This document shows, piece after piece, positions 51,066 through 59,955 of a DNA stretch of 64,000 nt. The stretch's first letter is position 1, and each line of letters begins with the position of its first letter. The notes beneath the pieces are model-generated. The model searched no databases and was not told the origin of the DNA. It saw nothing but the letters and a program-made list of their open reading frames with translations. A program made the translations under genes and the position numbers. Origin of the DNA: Sulfurovum sp. UBA5198 (lineage in GTDB: Bacteria > Campylobacterota > Campylobacteria > Campylobacterales > Sulfurovaceae); NCBI GenBank assembly GCA_002412865.1, contig DHVW01000007.1, positions 1 to 64,000 of the forward strand, written 5' to 3'.

Positions 51066-51947
51066 ATGATAAGAGTGATACTACTATCGGCACTTATCAT
51101 ATTTAGTGGTTGCAAAGACGCTAAGCCAATACAAACAAATCTGATAACAAAACCTATGCTGTGGAAGATTTCAAAGAAAGGCACAAAAGATTCCTATTTA
51201 TTTGGTACTTATCATACGAAAAATCCAAATATTACATCTCTAAACCCTACTATTTTAGGTGCATTTAAAGCGAGTGATAAACTATATACTGAATTGGCTC
51301 TCAGCGACGATGAGGCAACTGCTATAAATAAATTTGCGATGCTACATAAACCAATACCATTAAAAAATAGGTTAAGCCAAAAAACAATAGATAAAATCAA
51401 AAAAACAGCTCCATCTACAAGCATATCTGAACTAGCATCTTTAAAAACATGGGCGATAGCAATAGTTCTGGATAGCAAAATGGAAAAAAGTGAATACGAA
51501 AAACTCCCAATTATGGACGAGAGACTAATCTTGCTTGCTAAAAACGACAAAAAAGAGAGAGGTGCGTTAGAAGAATGGAGGGAACAGCTTGGTTCATTAG
51601 ACAAACTTACCGAGCCAGAGCAAGAGGAGCTAGTATCTATCACGCTTGATATCACAGAGCCTAATGAGAGGGTATCAGTAGAGAAGTGGTATCTAGATGG
51701 CGACATAGGTGCATATGATGAGCTTGAGAAGAAATTTATAAACGGCTCAAAACTTTACAAGAAAATTATGGTAGAGAGCAGAACAAATAGAAGTGCCACG
51801 ATGGCCAGAAGGATTGATATTATTCTCTCAAGCAATCCAAATAGATCATACTTTTTTGCCATAGGTGCTGCACATATGCCTTCAAGCGATGGACTTATTA
51901 CACTGCTAAAATCAAAAGGTTACGAAATAACAAGAGCTGAAAAATGA
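51066..51947 (+). CDS. TraB/GumN family lipoprotein, putative metalloprotease-like
   Basis: A 293-aa protein with a lipoprotein signal (IIFSGCKDA, Cys16). The TraB/GumN (TIKI-related) domain follows: LWKISKKGTKDSYLFGTYHT with the first His block and FFAIGAAHMPSSDGLITLLKSKGY with the terminal GxxH. Related eukaryotic TIKI proteins are metalloproteases, but bacterial roles are not settled. Single gene, divergent from glmM. Confidence 0.85.
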   Translation: MIRVILLSALIIFSGCKDAKPIQTNLITKPMLWKISKKGTKDSYLFGTYHTKNPNITSLNPTILGAFKASDKLYTELALSDDEATAINKFAMLHKPIPLKNRLSQKTIDKIKKTAPSTSISELASLKTWAIAIVLDSKMEKSEYEKLPIMDERLILLAKNDKKERGALEEWREQLGSLDKLTEPEQEELVSITLDITEPNERVSVEKWYLDGDIGAYDELEKKFINGSKLYKKIMVESRTNRSATMARRIDIILSSNPNRSYFFAIGAAHMPSSDGLITLLKSKGYEITRAEK

Positions 51948-52043
51948 ATATTTAATCAAATCTTAATATTCAACAAGGTAAAATGTTGGAATTAATTGTC
52001 TAAACTAAAAAGTTTACTCATAATACAAACCAAGGAAAACAAT

Positions 52044-52313
52044 ATGGCACATCACAAATCGGCGAAAAAAAGAATTTTACAAACAGCAGTAAAAACTGAA
52101 AGAAATAGATATTATAGAACTCGTATCAAAAATATCACTAAAGCTGTTTTAGAAGCAGTAGCAGCAGCTAACAAAGAGACAGCAGTAGTTGCTTTCAAAA
52201 TAGCTAACCAACAAATTCATTCAATGGTAAGCAAAGGTTTTATCAAAAAATCAACTGCATCAAGAAAAATAGGTCGTCTTCACAAAATGGTTAACGCTAT
52301 CGAAGCTGCGTAA
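52044..52313 (+). CDS. rpsT: 30S ribosomal protein S20
   Basis: An 89-aa basic helical protein beginning MAHHKSAKKRILQ and containing RNRYYRTRIKNI and IHSMVSKGFIKKSTASRKIGRL, the S20 consensus. The ATG at 52044 is chosen on that consensus and on CAAGGAAAAC before it; upstream in-frame codons are leader. Followed by prfA after 45 bases. Confidence 0.96.
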   Translation: MAHHKSAKKRILQTAVKTERNRYYRTRIKNITKAVLEAVAAANKETAVVAFKIANQQIHSMVSKGFIKKSTASRKIGRLHKMVNAIEAA

Positions 52314-52358
52314 GCAGTTTTGGTTCACCAATCCCCTACTCATTACAAAGCATTTTAA

Positions 52359-53426
52359 ATGTTAAAAGAAAAATTACTCCCATTTATCGAAAGATACGAC
52401 GAACTCAATAGACTTCTTAGTGCTCCAGATATTAGCGATGATATTAAACGGATGACAGAACTTAGTAAAGAGCAATCTTCTCTATCGTCAATAGTTGAAA
52501 AAGCACAAAAGTATATCTCTACCTCTGAAGCAATTGATGACAATAAAGAGTTGTTATTTGATGCCGAATTAGGTGAACTTGCAAAAGAAGAGCTTCCTCT
52601 GCTAGAAGCTGAGCTGCTAACCTTAGAAGATGAGATAAAAGTTTTAATGATACCAAAAGACAAAAACGATGACAAAGATATATTTATAGAGCTTCGTGCT
52701 GGTGCAGGTGGGGACGAGAGTGCTCTATTTGTCGCTGATGTTTTTAAAATGTATATTAGATATGCTGAAATTTCAGGCTGGAAAAGTGAGATAGTAAGTA
52801 CAAGCGATGGTACAGCTGGTGGATACAAAGAGATGATATTTCAGCTAAAAGGTAGCGGAATATACTCGAAGCTAAAATATGAATCAGGCACACATAGGGT
52901 TCAAAGAGTTCCAGATACTGAGACTCAGGGTCGCGTGCATACTTCTGCTATTACAGTTGCAGTTATTCCAGAGGTCGATGATGTAGAGGTAGACATCAAG
53001 CCTAATGAGATAAAAATGGATGTTTATCGTTCGAGTGGGTGTGGTGGTCAATCAGTAAACACCACAGACTCAGCAGTTAGATTGACTCACATACCTACTG
53101 GCATAGTAGTGGCTATACAAGATGAAAAATCACAACATAAAAATCGCGAAAAAGCAATGAAAGTATTAAAAGCTAGAGTTTATGAACAAGCCATGCAAGC
53201 ACAACTAGATGTGGCGTCAGCCGATAGAAAGCTACAAGTAGGAACCGGTGATAGATCTGAAAAGATTCGTACTTATAACTATCCTCAAAATCGTCTAACC
53301 GACCACCGTATTGGTTTGACTATTTATGCACTTGATGATGTTATGGAAAATGGCAACTTAAAGCTAATAATTGATCCACTCATTGCTCATGCACAAGCAG
53401 AGGCAATTACAGCTGCTGGGCTTTAA
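52359..53426 (+). CDS. prfA: peptide chain release factor 1
   Basis: A 355-aa class I release factor for UAA and UAG. The ribosomal GGQ motif lies in SSGCGGQSVNTTDSAVRLTH, EIRAGAGGDESALFVADVF-type sequence precedes it, and the codon-reading PxT loop region is QRVPDTETQGRVHTSA. The last codons overlap a strong terminator stem. Confidence 0.96.
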   Translation: MLKEKLLPFIERYDELNRLLSAPDISDDIKRMTELSKEQSSLSSIVEKAQKYISTSEAIDDNKELLFDAELGELAKEELPLLEAELLTLEDEIKVLMIPKDKNDDKDIFIELRAGAGGDESALFVADVFKMYIRYAEISGWKSEIVSTSDGTAGGYKEMIFQLKGSGIYSKLKYESGTHRVQRVPDTETQGRVHTSAITVAVIPEVDDVEVDIKPNEIKMDVYRSSGCGGQSVNTTDSAVRLTHIPTGIVVAIQDEKSQHKNREKAMKVLKARVYEQAMQAQLDVASADRKLQVGTGDRSEKIRTYNYPQNRLTDHRIGLTIYALDDVMENGNLKLIIDPLIAHAQAEAITAAGL

Positions 53427-53440
53427 GCGTCAAAGCCCAG
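53416..53440 (+). terminator. intrinsic terminator of prfA
   Basis: CTGGGCTTT (53416-53424) and AAAGCCCAG (53432-53440) form a perfect 9-bp stem with a 7-base loop, followed by TTTCTT. The left arm includes the end of the coding sequence and the stop codon. Confidence 0.8.
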
Positions 53441-53455
53441 TTTCTTCATAAAAAT

Positions 53456-54055
53456 TTAATCTTTTCTATATTTAAAATACCATACAAGACTTCCTATTGT
53501 TGCTAGCAGCATATCTTTATGTGCATCCCATATATCACCCTGCTGTCCATTGTAAGATTCAGCGTCAGCTGCGGTAAGCCCTAGTGCCACAAGCCACTCA
53601 GTCCATTCGTAAACCACGCTCGAAACTACAACAATACCAACTGTTAAAACAAATGAGTGAATTTTCGTTGTATTATATCTACATTCTAATTGTGAAACAA
53701 TAGCTGGAGTCAATAGCAATCCATATAATAAATGAACAAACCTATCATAGTGATTTCTACTCAAGTCAAACAGTTCATTCAAATTTATACTGCTTATGTA
53801 GTAAAACCAATCATTATATGGAACAAAACTATAAAGCCATCTCGCACCAATTGTATGTGCCACGAGAAATATTATGATTAATGAAAAATCAAAATTTTTC
53901 ATTGTACATTTTGTATTCAACCTCCATATGACAAGTAGACCAACAAAAGTGAGAGAACTATGCATAAGCTGCTCGTATGGGTGCAGTGGGTAAACCCATG
54001 TGACTACCATAAAAAGGACAAATAAAGCTGTAAGCCTTTGTTTAAAATTCATCAT
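53456..54055 (-). CDS. DUF2238 (YjdF-like) membrane protein
   Basis: A 199-aa protein with five to six membrane helices, DLSRNHYDRFVHLLYGLLLTPAI and VVYEWTEWLVA...GQQGDIWDAHKDMLLATIG. The conserved acidic and His residues in NHYDRFVH and DIWDAHKDM mark DUF2238; its function is unknown. It overlaps the stop of the MFS gene upstream (ATGA), suggesting a shared message. Confidence 0.82.
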   Translation of the reverse strand: MMNFKQRLTALFVLFMVVTWVYPLHPYEQLMHSSLTFVGLLVIWRLNTKCTMKNFDFSLIIIFLVAHTIGARWLYSFVPYNDWFYYISSINLNELFDLSRNHYDRFVHLLYGLLLTPAIVSQLECRYNTTKIHSFVLTVGIVVVSSVVYEWTEWLVALGLTAADAESYNGQQGDIWDAHKDMLLATIGSLVWYFKYRKD

Positions 54056-55278
54056 GCCTCTATATAGTCCAAGTCTTTATGGAATGTTTCACGAGTCATA
54101 TAAAGCATAATAAAACCAAGTGAAAATACTACTATACCCACAGTTGCACCAGCTAATAATATACCGATGCTTCCTTTTAGGTACATAAAGCTCATGGTTA
54201 CTGGCACTACTGAACCCCTCACAAAATTAGGAACTGTTGTGGCTACTGTGGCACGGATATTCGTCCCAAACTGTTCTGCTGCCATCGTAATAAATAGAGC
54301 CCAATACCCGCAAAATAATCCAAGTAAGAACATTGCAAAATAAAACTGATTAGCTCCAGCACCACTAAGCGTATAGTAATAAGCTACACTAGCAGCAGAT
54401 AGCCCAAGGAAAAGCATATAAGCTTTTTTACGACTTTGTAGTTTTTGAGATAGATACCCACTAGCTAAATCTCCTACACTTAGCCCGATATAGCAATACA
54501 TAAGAGCCTGACCAGCCTTTATCTCACCATCTATATCAAGTGCAACGGCAAATTCTGGCGAGAACATCACAAGTACGCCCACAACATACCATAAGGGTAC
54601 ACCAATAAGTATCGCTTTTATATATTTTGCAAAAATCTCTCTATCTTTAAATAACGAGAAGAAATCACCTCGCTTTATTTTATCGCTTTGAGTATGCGTA
54701 AACATATCAGATTCGCGAACTTTAAACCTAAGGAATAGTAGTGCAAAACCAAGCAGCCCTCCGAATATATAAGCATTTCTCCAGTCAAAATGAGTGGCTA
54801 CTATGTTGGCGGCCACAACACCCAAAACTCCAAAAGCAGCTATCGCCATTACTCCATAGCCCCTAAGGTGCTTAGGCAATATCTCTGCTACCAGTGTAAC
54901 TCCAGCCCCGAGCTCACCAGCTAAACCTATGCCAGCTATAAATCTCAAAATTGCGTACTGCTCAACTGTGGTCACAAATGCATTTAGTGTGTTGGCTGCT
55001 GAATATAGAAGGATGCTAGCAAAAAGCACAGACATTCTGCCTTTTTTGTCACCCATTATCCCCCAAAGTATACCACCAATTAACATTCCTATCATTTGCA
55101 TATTTAGAATAATACTACCCCAATGCATGATACCATCTTTGTCAAGCCCAAGCTCTGTAAGACTCTGTACCCTAACCACACCAAAAAGTATTAAATCATA
55201 AATATCTACAAAATAACCCATCGCTATTACGATCACAGGGAGTGTCAAAACTTGACGCATTATTGAAACTTTATTCAT
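54052..55278 (-). CDS. MFS transporter, metabolite:H+ symporter type
   Basis: A 408-aa major facilitator with 12 helices. The loop 2-3 motif is GILWGIMGDKKGRMSVLFAS and RFIAGIGLAGELGAGVTLVAEILPKHLRG matches sugar/aromatic-acid porters (SHS/AAHS type). Substrate unknown, probably an organic acid. It overlaps the alanine symporter gene by 4 bases, so the two transporters and the DUF2238 gene form one operon. Confidence 0.85.
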   Translation of the reverse strand: MNKVSIMRQVLTLPVIVIAMGYFVDIYDLILFGVVRVQSLTELGLDKDGIMHWGSIILNMQMIGMLIGGILWGIMGDKKGRMSVLFASILLYSAANTLNAFVTTVEQYAILRFIAGIGLAGELGAGVTLVAEILPKHLRGYGVMAIAAFGVLGVVAANIVATHFDWRNAYIFGGLLGFALLFLRFKVRESDMFTHTQSDKIKRGDFFSLFKDREIFAKYIKAILIGVPLWYVVGVLVMFSPEFAVALDIDGEIKAGQALMYCYIGLSVGDLASGYLSQKLQSRKKAYMLFLGLSAASVAYYYTLSGAGANQFYFAMFLLGLFCGYWALFITMAAEQFGTNIRATVATTVPNFVRGSVVPVTMSFMYLKGSIGILLAGATVGIVVFSLGFIMLYMTRETFHKDLDYIEA

Positions 55279-56720
55279 TTTATAGTTTCTTTATCGAGTT
55301 CGCCACTTTTTAATTTGGCTAGATATTCTCTTAGCATTATTCTTACATCGCCAGACATCACAAGAAGTCCAATCACATTTGGTACTGCCATCGCTAGGAA
55401 TAATATAGATGCAAAATCCACCATTGTTCCAGTGTCCACAATAGTAGCAATAACAACAAAAGCCAAAAATATCATTTTATACACTATAACGCTTTTCGTT
55501 CCAAATAGATATGCCCATGCAATCTCTCCGTAATATGACCACGCAATAAGAGTAGAAAATGCAAACATAAATATAGAAAATGCCAACACTGCTGGGAACC
55601 ATGAAATTGACATTCTAAACGCTTCCGCTGTGAGTCCTGAACCATTTTTTGCATCTATTAGTTCTTTAAATCCATTAGCAGGGTCATATACTCCAGTAAT
55701 AACAATCACAAGTGCTGTCATTGTGCAAACTATCACTGTATCGATAAATGGCTCATATAGTGCAACAATTCCTTGGCGAACAGGATATTTTACTTTTGCC
55801 GTTGAGTGGGCGATAGGTGCCGAACCAAGACCAGCTTCACTACTAAATACAGCTCGCTGGAAACCTTGCACGATTACACCAACCATACCACCTGCTACCG
55901 CTATTGGAGCAAATGCTTCACTAAAAATCTTTGATACGGCCATTGGCACAAGGTCATAATTAGAAAATATTATCCAAAGTGCGGCACTCACATAGACAAT
56001 TATCATCAAAGGTACAATCTTTTCGGTCACTTCACCGATTCGTTTTATCCCGCCAAGAATTACTGCACCTGTAAGTGTGGCTACAATAATGCCAAAAACC
56101 CATGGGTACTCTTTGAAAAAGCCAATCTCATTGCTAACGGCACCAAGTGCTTGTGATACTTGAAAAGTATTGCCTCCGCCAATAGCTCCACCTATTAGAA
56201 ATATTGCAAATATCACAGCTAAAACCTTGCCTACTTTTGGAAAGCCTTTCTCTGCAAAGCCTTTGTTTAGATATCCCATTCCACCACCGATAATAGTACC
56301 ATCAGGTAAAAATTCTCTATATTTTAAAGAGAGTGTCACCTCCGTAAACTTGAGTGTCATTCCCAGAAATCCAGCAACAATCATCCAAAATGTTGCCCCT
56401 GGTCCACCTATACTAACAGCAATAGCTACTCCTGCGATATTTCCCAGTCCCACAGTAGCCGAAAGAGCGGTAGTTAGGGATTGTCTCGGCTCTAGAATAC
56501 CAACATCATCGGCTGTTTTATAGTCACCTTTTATTATGCGATATGAATGCCTGAACATTCGTAGATTTATAAAACTAAATTTAAGTGTTAAATAAACACC
56601 GCCAAAAATGAGCAGGGCAACGACAAATGGAACTTTTGCTCCATCTATTAATCCAAAAAAAATATCAAAAAAAAGTGCGTTATCTAAAAATCCAGTTATG
56701 TGCTTAAATAATTCGTTCAT
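55275..56720 (-). CDS. sodium:alanine/glycine symporter (AGCS family)
   Basis: A 481-aa transporter with about ten helices. LTTALSATVGLGNIAGVAIAVSIGGPGATFWM and QGFQRAVFSSEAGLGSAPIAHSTAK are the two AGCS signatures. Family members import alanine or glycine with Na+. First gene of the three-gene transporter operon. I saw no glycine riboswitch in the 129-base upstream gap. Confidence 0.92.
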   Translation of the reverse strand: MNELFKHITGFLDNALFFDIFFGLIDGAKVPFVVALLIFGGVYLTLKFSFINLRMFRHSYRIIKGDYKTADDVGILEPRQSLTTALSATVGLGNIAGVAIAVSIGGPGATFWMIVAGFLGMTLKFTEVTLSLKYREFLPDGTIIGGGMGYLNKGFAEKGFPKVGKVLAVIFAIFLIGGAIGGGNTFQVSQALGAVSNEIGFFKEYPWVFGIIVATLTGAVILGGIKRIGEVTEKIVPLMIIVYVSAALWIIFSNYDLVPMAVSKIFSEAFAPIAVAGGMVGVIVQGFQRAVFSSEAGLGSAPIAHSTAKVKYPVRQGIVALYEPFIDTVIVCTMTALVIVITGVYDPANGFKELIDAKNGSGLTAEAFRMSISWFPAVLAFSIFMFAFSTLIAWSYYGEIAWAYLFGTKSVIVYKMIFLAFVVIATIVDTGTMVDFASILFLAMAVPNVIGLLVMSGDVRIMLREYLAKLKSGELDKETIK

Positions 56721-56849
56721 GCGTGCTACCAGCCTATTATAAATTTATTTTATTTTAACATATTTGGGCTTTGTGACAAGCGTGAAATGCCAAGTAAGCT
56801 TTTAGCTCTTAAACACAATAATGATACAATGGCATATTAAAAAAATGGA

Positions 56850-57305
56850 ATGGCTATGCAAAAATATAAAAAACCAAAACAAAATATATCAAAAAATAAA
56901 ATAGAACCATACGCAACAAACTCTAGCAAAATCAAAGCATTTATTACTGATAATTTTTTACTTATGATGCCAATTATATATATTGTATTTTATATAGTAA
57001 TGGGAGGCAGAGAAGAGTTTCGCGACAATTTATTTATCGGATGGATAATGATATTTGCTCCCCTAGTGATTATTCAGTCAATTTTTTTATCAAGAAGCGG
57101 TCAGACACCTGGCTACAAAGCATATCAAATAAAATTGCTAGATGATATTAGCGGCAAAAAGCCATCATTTCTTGTCGCACTCTTTAGGAGCATATTGGCA
57201 CTATTATCATTTTTTACAATATTTGGTTGGCTAATGATGTTTATGAGAAAAGATAGAAAAACACTTCATGATTTACTTAGCAACACAGCGGTTTACAAAG
57301 CATAA
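56850..57305 (+). CDS. RDD family membrane protein
   Basis: A 151-aa protein with three hydrophobic helices and the RDD-family layout; GQTPGYKAYQIKLLDD and MRKDRKTLHDLLSNTAVY are the conserved blocks. Function unknown; some members are Na+/H+ antiporters. The start may be the ATG at 56850 or 56856. Its stop overlaps the next ATG (TAATG). Confidence 0.8.
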   Translation: MAMQKYKKPKQNISKNKIEPYATNSSKIKAFITDNFLLMMPIIYIVFYIVMGGREEFRDNLFIGWIMIFAPLVIIQSIFLSRSGQTPGYKAYQIKLLDDISGKKPSFLVALFRSILALLSFFTIFGWLMMFMRKDRKTLHDLLSNTAVYKA

Positions 57306-58429
57306 TGAATAGATCATCGTTTGCGATTGTGTGGCTTTTGCGTGGTTACTATTTTTTCTATTTTGCAATGGTCGGTGTATATATAGTTTTTTTACCAAAA
57401 ATACTCACAGACCTTGGGTATAGTCCAGCTGAAGTTGGAATAATTTACGCGGCAGCTCCTATGATGAGATTTTTATTGCCATTTGTTTTCCAGCATATTA
57501 TTGAACTTAATTATAAAATTTTTGCTATATCACTTTTTGCTACTCTAATTGCAGTTATTATGTTTTGGTTTTCTATTCATAATTTTTGGAGCTATTTAGC
57601 CGTAAACATACTTTTTGGTGCAGCAATGGGAATATCTTTGCCTTATATTGAGACTATTGCTCTTGGAATACTGGACAAAACCAAATATGGCAAAGTAAGA
57701 CTTTGGGGTTCAATTGGCTTTATGCTTATTGTTATATGGCTAGGTCGCATACTTGACACCGCAGAACAAGGCTTATTATATCTTTTTGCTACTGCACTTC
57801 TTACGCTTTTGCTTGGTATTATGGTTGGCAAATCTGATAACAAACAGTCATATGACACAGAAGATACCAGCTCTTTTTCAATCATAGCCCATGCTCCACT
57901 TTGGCTTTCAATATTACTTATGCAAATAAGCTTTGGTGGTTTTTATAGTTTCTTTACGATATATGAAACAGCACATGGTATCTCTCTTGAGATGAGTAGT
58001 TGGCTATGGGGATTTGGTGTAATATGCGAAATAGCAATGCTCTATTTTCAAGGTCCATTGCTAAAAAGAAACTTGCTTAATATTATAAAATTTGCTACGC
58101 TAGTTACAGTATTTAGATGGCTATTATTATATATATTTCCTGATTCAATTGGGACTGCTTTTTTATCACAATCAATGCACGCAATTAGCTTTGCTCTTTA
58201 TCATACTGCAATGATTAGTTATATATACAGTCTATATACCCAAAAAAGACTTGCTCAGCAGTTTTTTCTAGGCATTGGGTTTGGACTTGGTGGTTCGCTT
58301 GGTGCATATTTAGCTGGCATATTTTATGGGCATAATCTTTTTTTACTTGAATCTATAATAGCTTTATTGGCATTTGCAGTATTATTTTTACCACACAAAA
58401 AGGAGATGAAAAATGCAAGCCAAATATAA
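57305..58429 (+). CDS. MFS transporter (LacY/HcaT-like)
   Basis: A 374-aa 12-helix major facilitator. LLRGYYFFYFAMVGVYIVFLPKILTDLGYSP and KYGKVRLWGSIGFMLIV match the LacY-related MFS_1-like group (3-phenylpropionate or nucleoside permeases). Substrate unknown. It is joined to the RDD gene by TAATG and overlaps mobA by 17 bases, forming an RDD-MFS-mobA transcription unit. Confidence 0.82.
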   Translation: MNRSSFAIVWLLRGYYFFYFAMVGVYIVFLPKILTDLGYSPAEVGIIYAAAPMMRFLLPFVFQHIIELNYKIFAISLFATLIAVIMFWFSIHNFWSYLAVNILFGAAMGISLPYIETIALGILDKTKYGKVRLWGSIGFMLIVIWLGRILDTAEQGLLYLFATALLTLLLGIMVGKSDNKQSYDTEDTSSFSIIAHAPLWLSILLMQISFGGFYSFFTIYETAHGISLEMSSWLWGFGVICEIAMLYFQGPLLKRNLLNIIKFATLVTVFRWLLLYIFPDSIGTAFLSQSMHAISFALYHTAMISYIYSLYTQKRLAQQFFLGIGFGLGGSLGAYLAGIFYGHNLFLLESIIALLAFAVLFLPHKKEMKNASQI

Positions 58430-58988
58430 TACGGCGGTAATATTCGCAGGCGGAAAAAGTAGTCGCATGGGAACAGATAAAGCTCTTTTACCATTTGGTG
58501 GCCATAATTCAATGGCAGAATACTTATGTCAAAAGCTCACAAAAATATTTCAAAATGTTTATATATCAGCAAAAAGCGATAAATTTGATTTTTCACCAAC
58601 AGTTATTATTGATAACTATGAGCAAAGTTCTCCAATGGTTGGACTAGTATCTATATTTGAGACGATTGATTACGATGAGATATTTATAATAAGCGTCGAC
58701 TCTCCATTAATTACACAAGAAATTATTGATATGTTATACAAAAATGCAAGTGAGCATATAAATGCAGATGCGATTATCGCAACCAGTCCTGATGGTATAG
58801 AGCCTATGTGCGGTATATATAGACGAACTATCTATCCTCTGGCAAAAAAGTATTTAAATGATGATATGCATCAGCTAATGAAGCTTTTAAAAAATAGTAC
58901 CACAGAGTATCTAGAGTTTGGTTCAAATAAAGAGTTTTTAAATCTAAACTCTCCAGACCAATATGAGATAGCAATTGCTAAATATTAA
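58413..58988 (+). CDS. mobA: molybdenum cofactor guanylyltransferase MobA
   Basis: A 191-aa nucleotidyltransferase. FAGGKSSRMGTDKALLPFGG is the GTP-binding signature; SVDSPLITQEII corresponds to the Mg-binding Asp block and EPMCGIYRR follows. It converts Mo-molybdopterin to the guanine-dinucleotide form used by the molybdoenzyme at 24-27 kb. AAGGAG lies 7 bases before the ATG, inside the end of the MFS gene. Confidence 0.93.
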   Translation: MQAKYNTAVIFAGGKSSRMGTDKALLPFGGHNSMAEYLCQKLTKIFQNVYISAKSDKFDFSPTVIIDNYEQSSPMVGLVSIFETIDYDEIFIISVDSPLITQEIIDMLYKNASEHINADAIIATSPDGIEPMCGIYRRTIYPLAKKYLNDDMHQLMKLLKNSTTEYLEFGSNKEFLNLNSPDQYEIAIAKY

Positions 58989-59884
58989 TCTCTTTTTTCG
59001 TCTAAAATAGTTTTTATCATTTTTTTGGCAAAGAATGTAAATTTGTCAAAAAGTTCACTTCTAAGCTTATCTTTGTGGTGAATCATATGCAAATCTCTTT
59101 TGCATTCAAACTTTTTAATATTCGCTCTATGTAGAGTGCCATCCAAAATATCTTTTTCAACTGCAAGCTGAGATAGACAGGCTAAAGTATCGCTGCCTTT
59201 TAATACACTTTTGATTGATTCAGTATGTCCAAGCTCTAAAAATATATTCAAATTATTACATTTATCTTTGATATGCTCCAAAAACATCTCTCTAGTGCCA
59301 CTACCTTTTTCTCTCAAAACCCACTTATGATCACTTAAGTCATTCATGTTGCATGGTGTACTAAATTTATCTGTTGAAGAAACTACTAATAATTCATCAA
59401 CTCCGATTATCTCTTTGGCAAGTTCTGAGTCACTCACTCCACCCTCTACAAAGCCTATATCAATTTGACCATCTTTAATCATTTCAATTATTGCTTTTGT
59501 ATTTCCTTCTTTGAGGGAAATCTTTACATCAGGGTACTCGCTCATATAGTTACAGATAATTGTTGGCATCATATAGTCAACAATTGTTGTGCTAGCACCC
59601 ACTCTAATTATGCCTTTGTTTGGTGAGAATTGGAACTCATTTTGGACATCAATTATTTTTTTATAAAGAGGTTTGATTTCTTCATAAAAAGCTCTACCTA
59701 CTTCGTTTAGTATTAATCGTTTGCTTATTCTATCAAATAGCTGTTTACCAAGCGTCGTTTCTAGCTCTTTTATTGACATAGATACAGCTGATTGACTAAG
59801 TCCCATATCTTTAGACACAGAAGTCAGATGCCCTACTGATACTACATTCAAAAAAATCTCAATTTGTCTTAGTGTTATGCTCAC
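58985..59884 (-). CDS. LysR-family transcriptional regulator
   Basis: A 299-aa LysR protein. The winged HTH is at residues 1-60 (LRQIEIFLNVVSVGHLTSVSKDMGLSQSAVSMSIKELE), followed by a two-lobe effector domain (IIRVGASTTIVDYMMPTIICNYMS). The pocket has SSTDKF and EKGSGTREMFLE, as in CysB/CysL-like members. Targets unknown. It is convergent with mobA (4-base overlap). Its promoter carries an 11-bp tandem repeat. Confidence 0.9.
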   Translation of the reverse strand: MSITLRQIEIFLNVVSVGHLTSVSKDMGLSQSAVSMSIKELETTLGKQLFDRISKRLILNEVGRAFYEEIKPLYKKIIDVQNEFQFSPNKGIIRVGASTTIVDYMMPTIICNYMSEYPDVKISLKEGNTKAIIEMIKDGQIDIGFVEGGVSDSELAKEIIGVDELLVVSSTDKFSTPCNMNDLSDHKWVLREKGSGTREMFLEHIKDKCNNLNIFLELGHTESIKSVLKGSDTLACLSQLAVEKDILDGTLHRANIKKFECKRDLHMIHHKDKLRSELFDKFTFFAKKMIKTILDEKRD

Positions 59885-59910
59885 TTATTTACCTACTATA
59901 TTAAATTTAC

Positions 59911-59932
59911 ACGATTATAACACGATTATTCT
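59911..59932 (-). promoter_or_regulatory. tandem 11-bp repeat overlapping the LysR gene -10 box
   Basis: On the plus strand ACACGATTATA is followed directly by ACACGATTATT. On the minus strand the first copy contains TATAAT (59916-59921), 32 bases before the LysR start codon. Overlap of a repeat with the -10 box suggests an operator, perhaps for autoregulation. Confidence 0.4.
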
Positions 59933-59955
59933 TAAATATTACTTCTTAACTATTA

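Noticed and set aside
56721..56849. Glycine riboswitch ahead of the alanine/glycine symporter
   Set aside because: The short AT-rich gap lacks the conserved aptamer cores and has only a weak ATGCCA/TGGCAT dyad.
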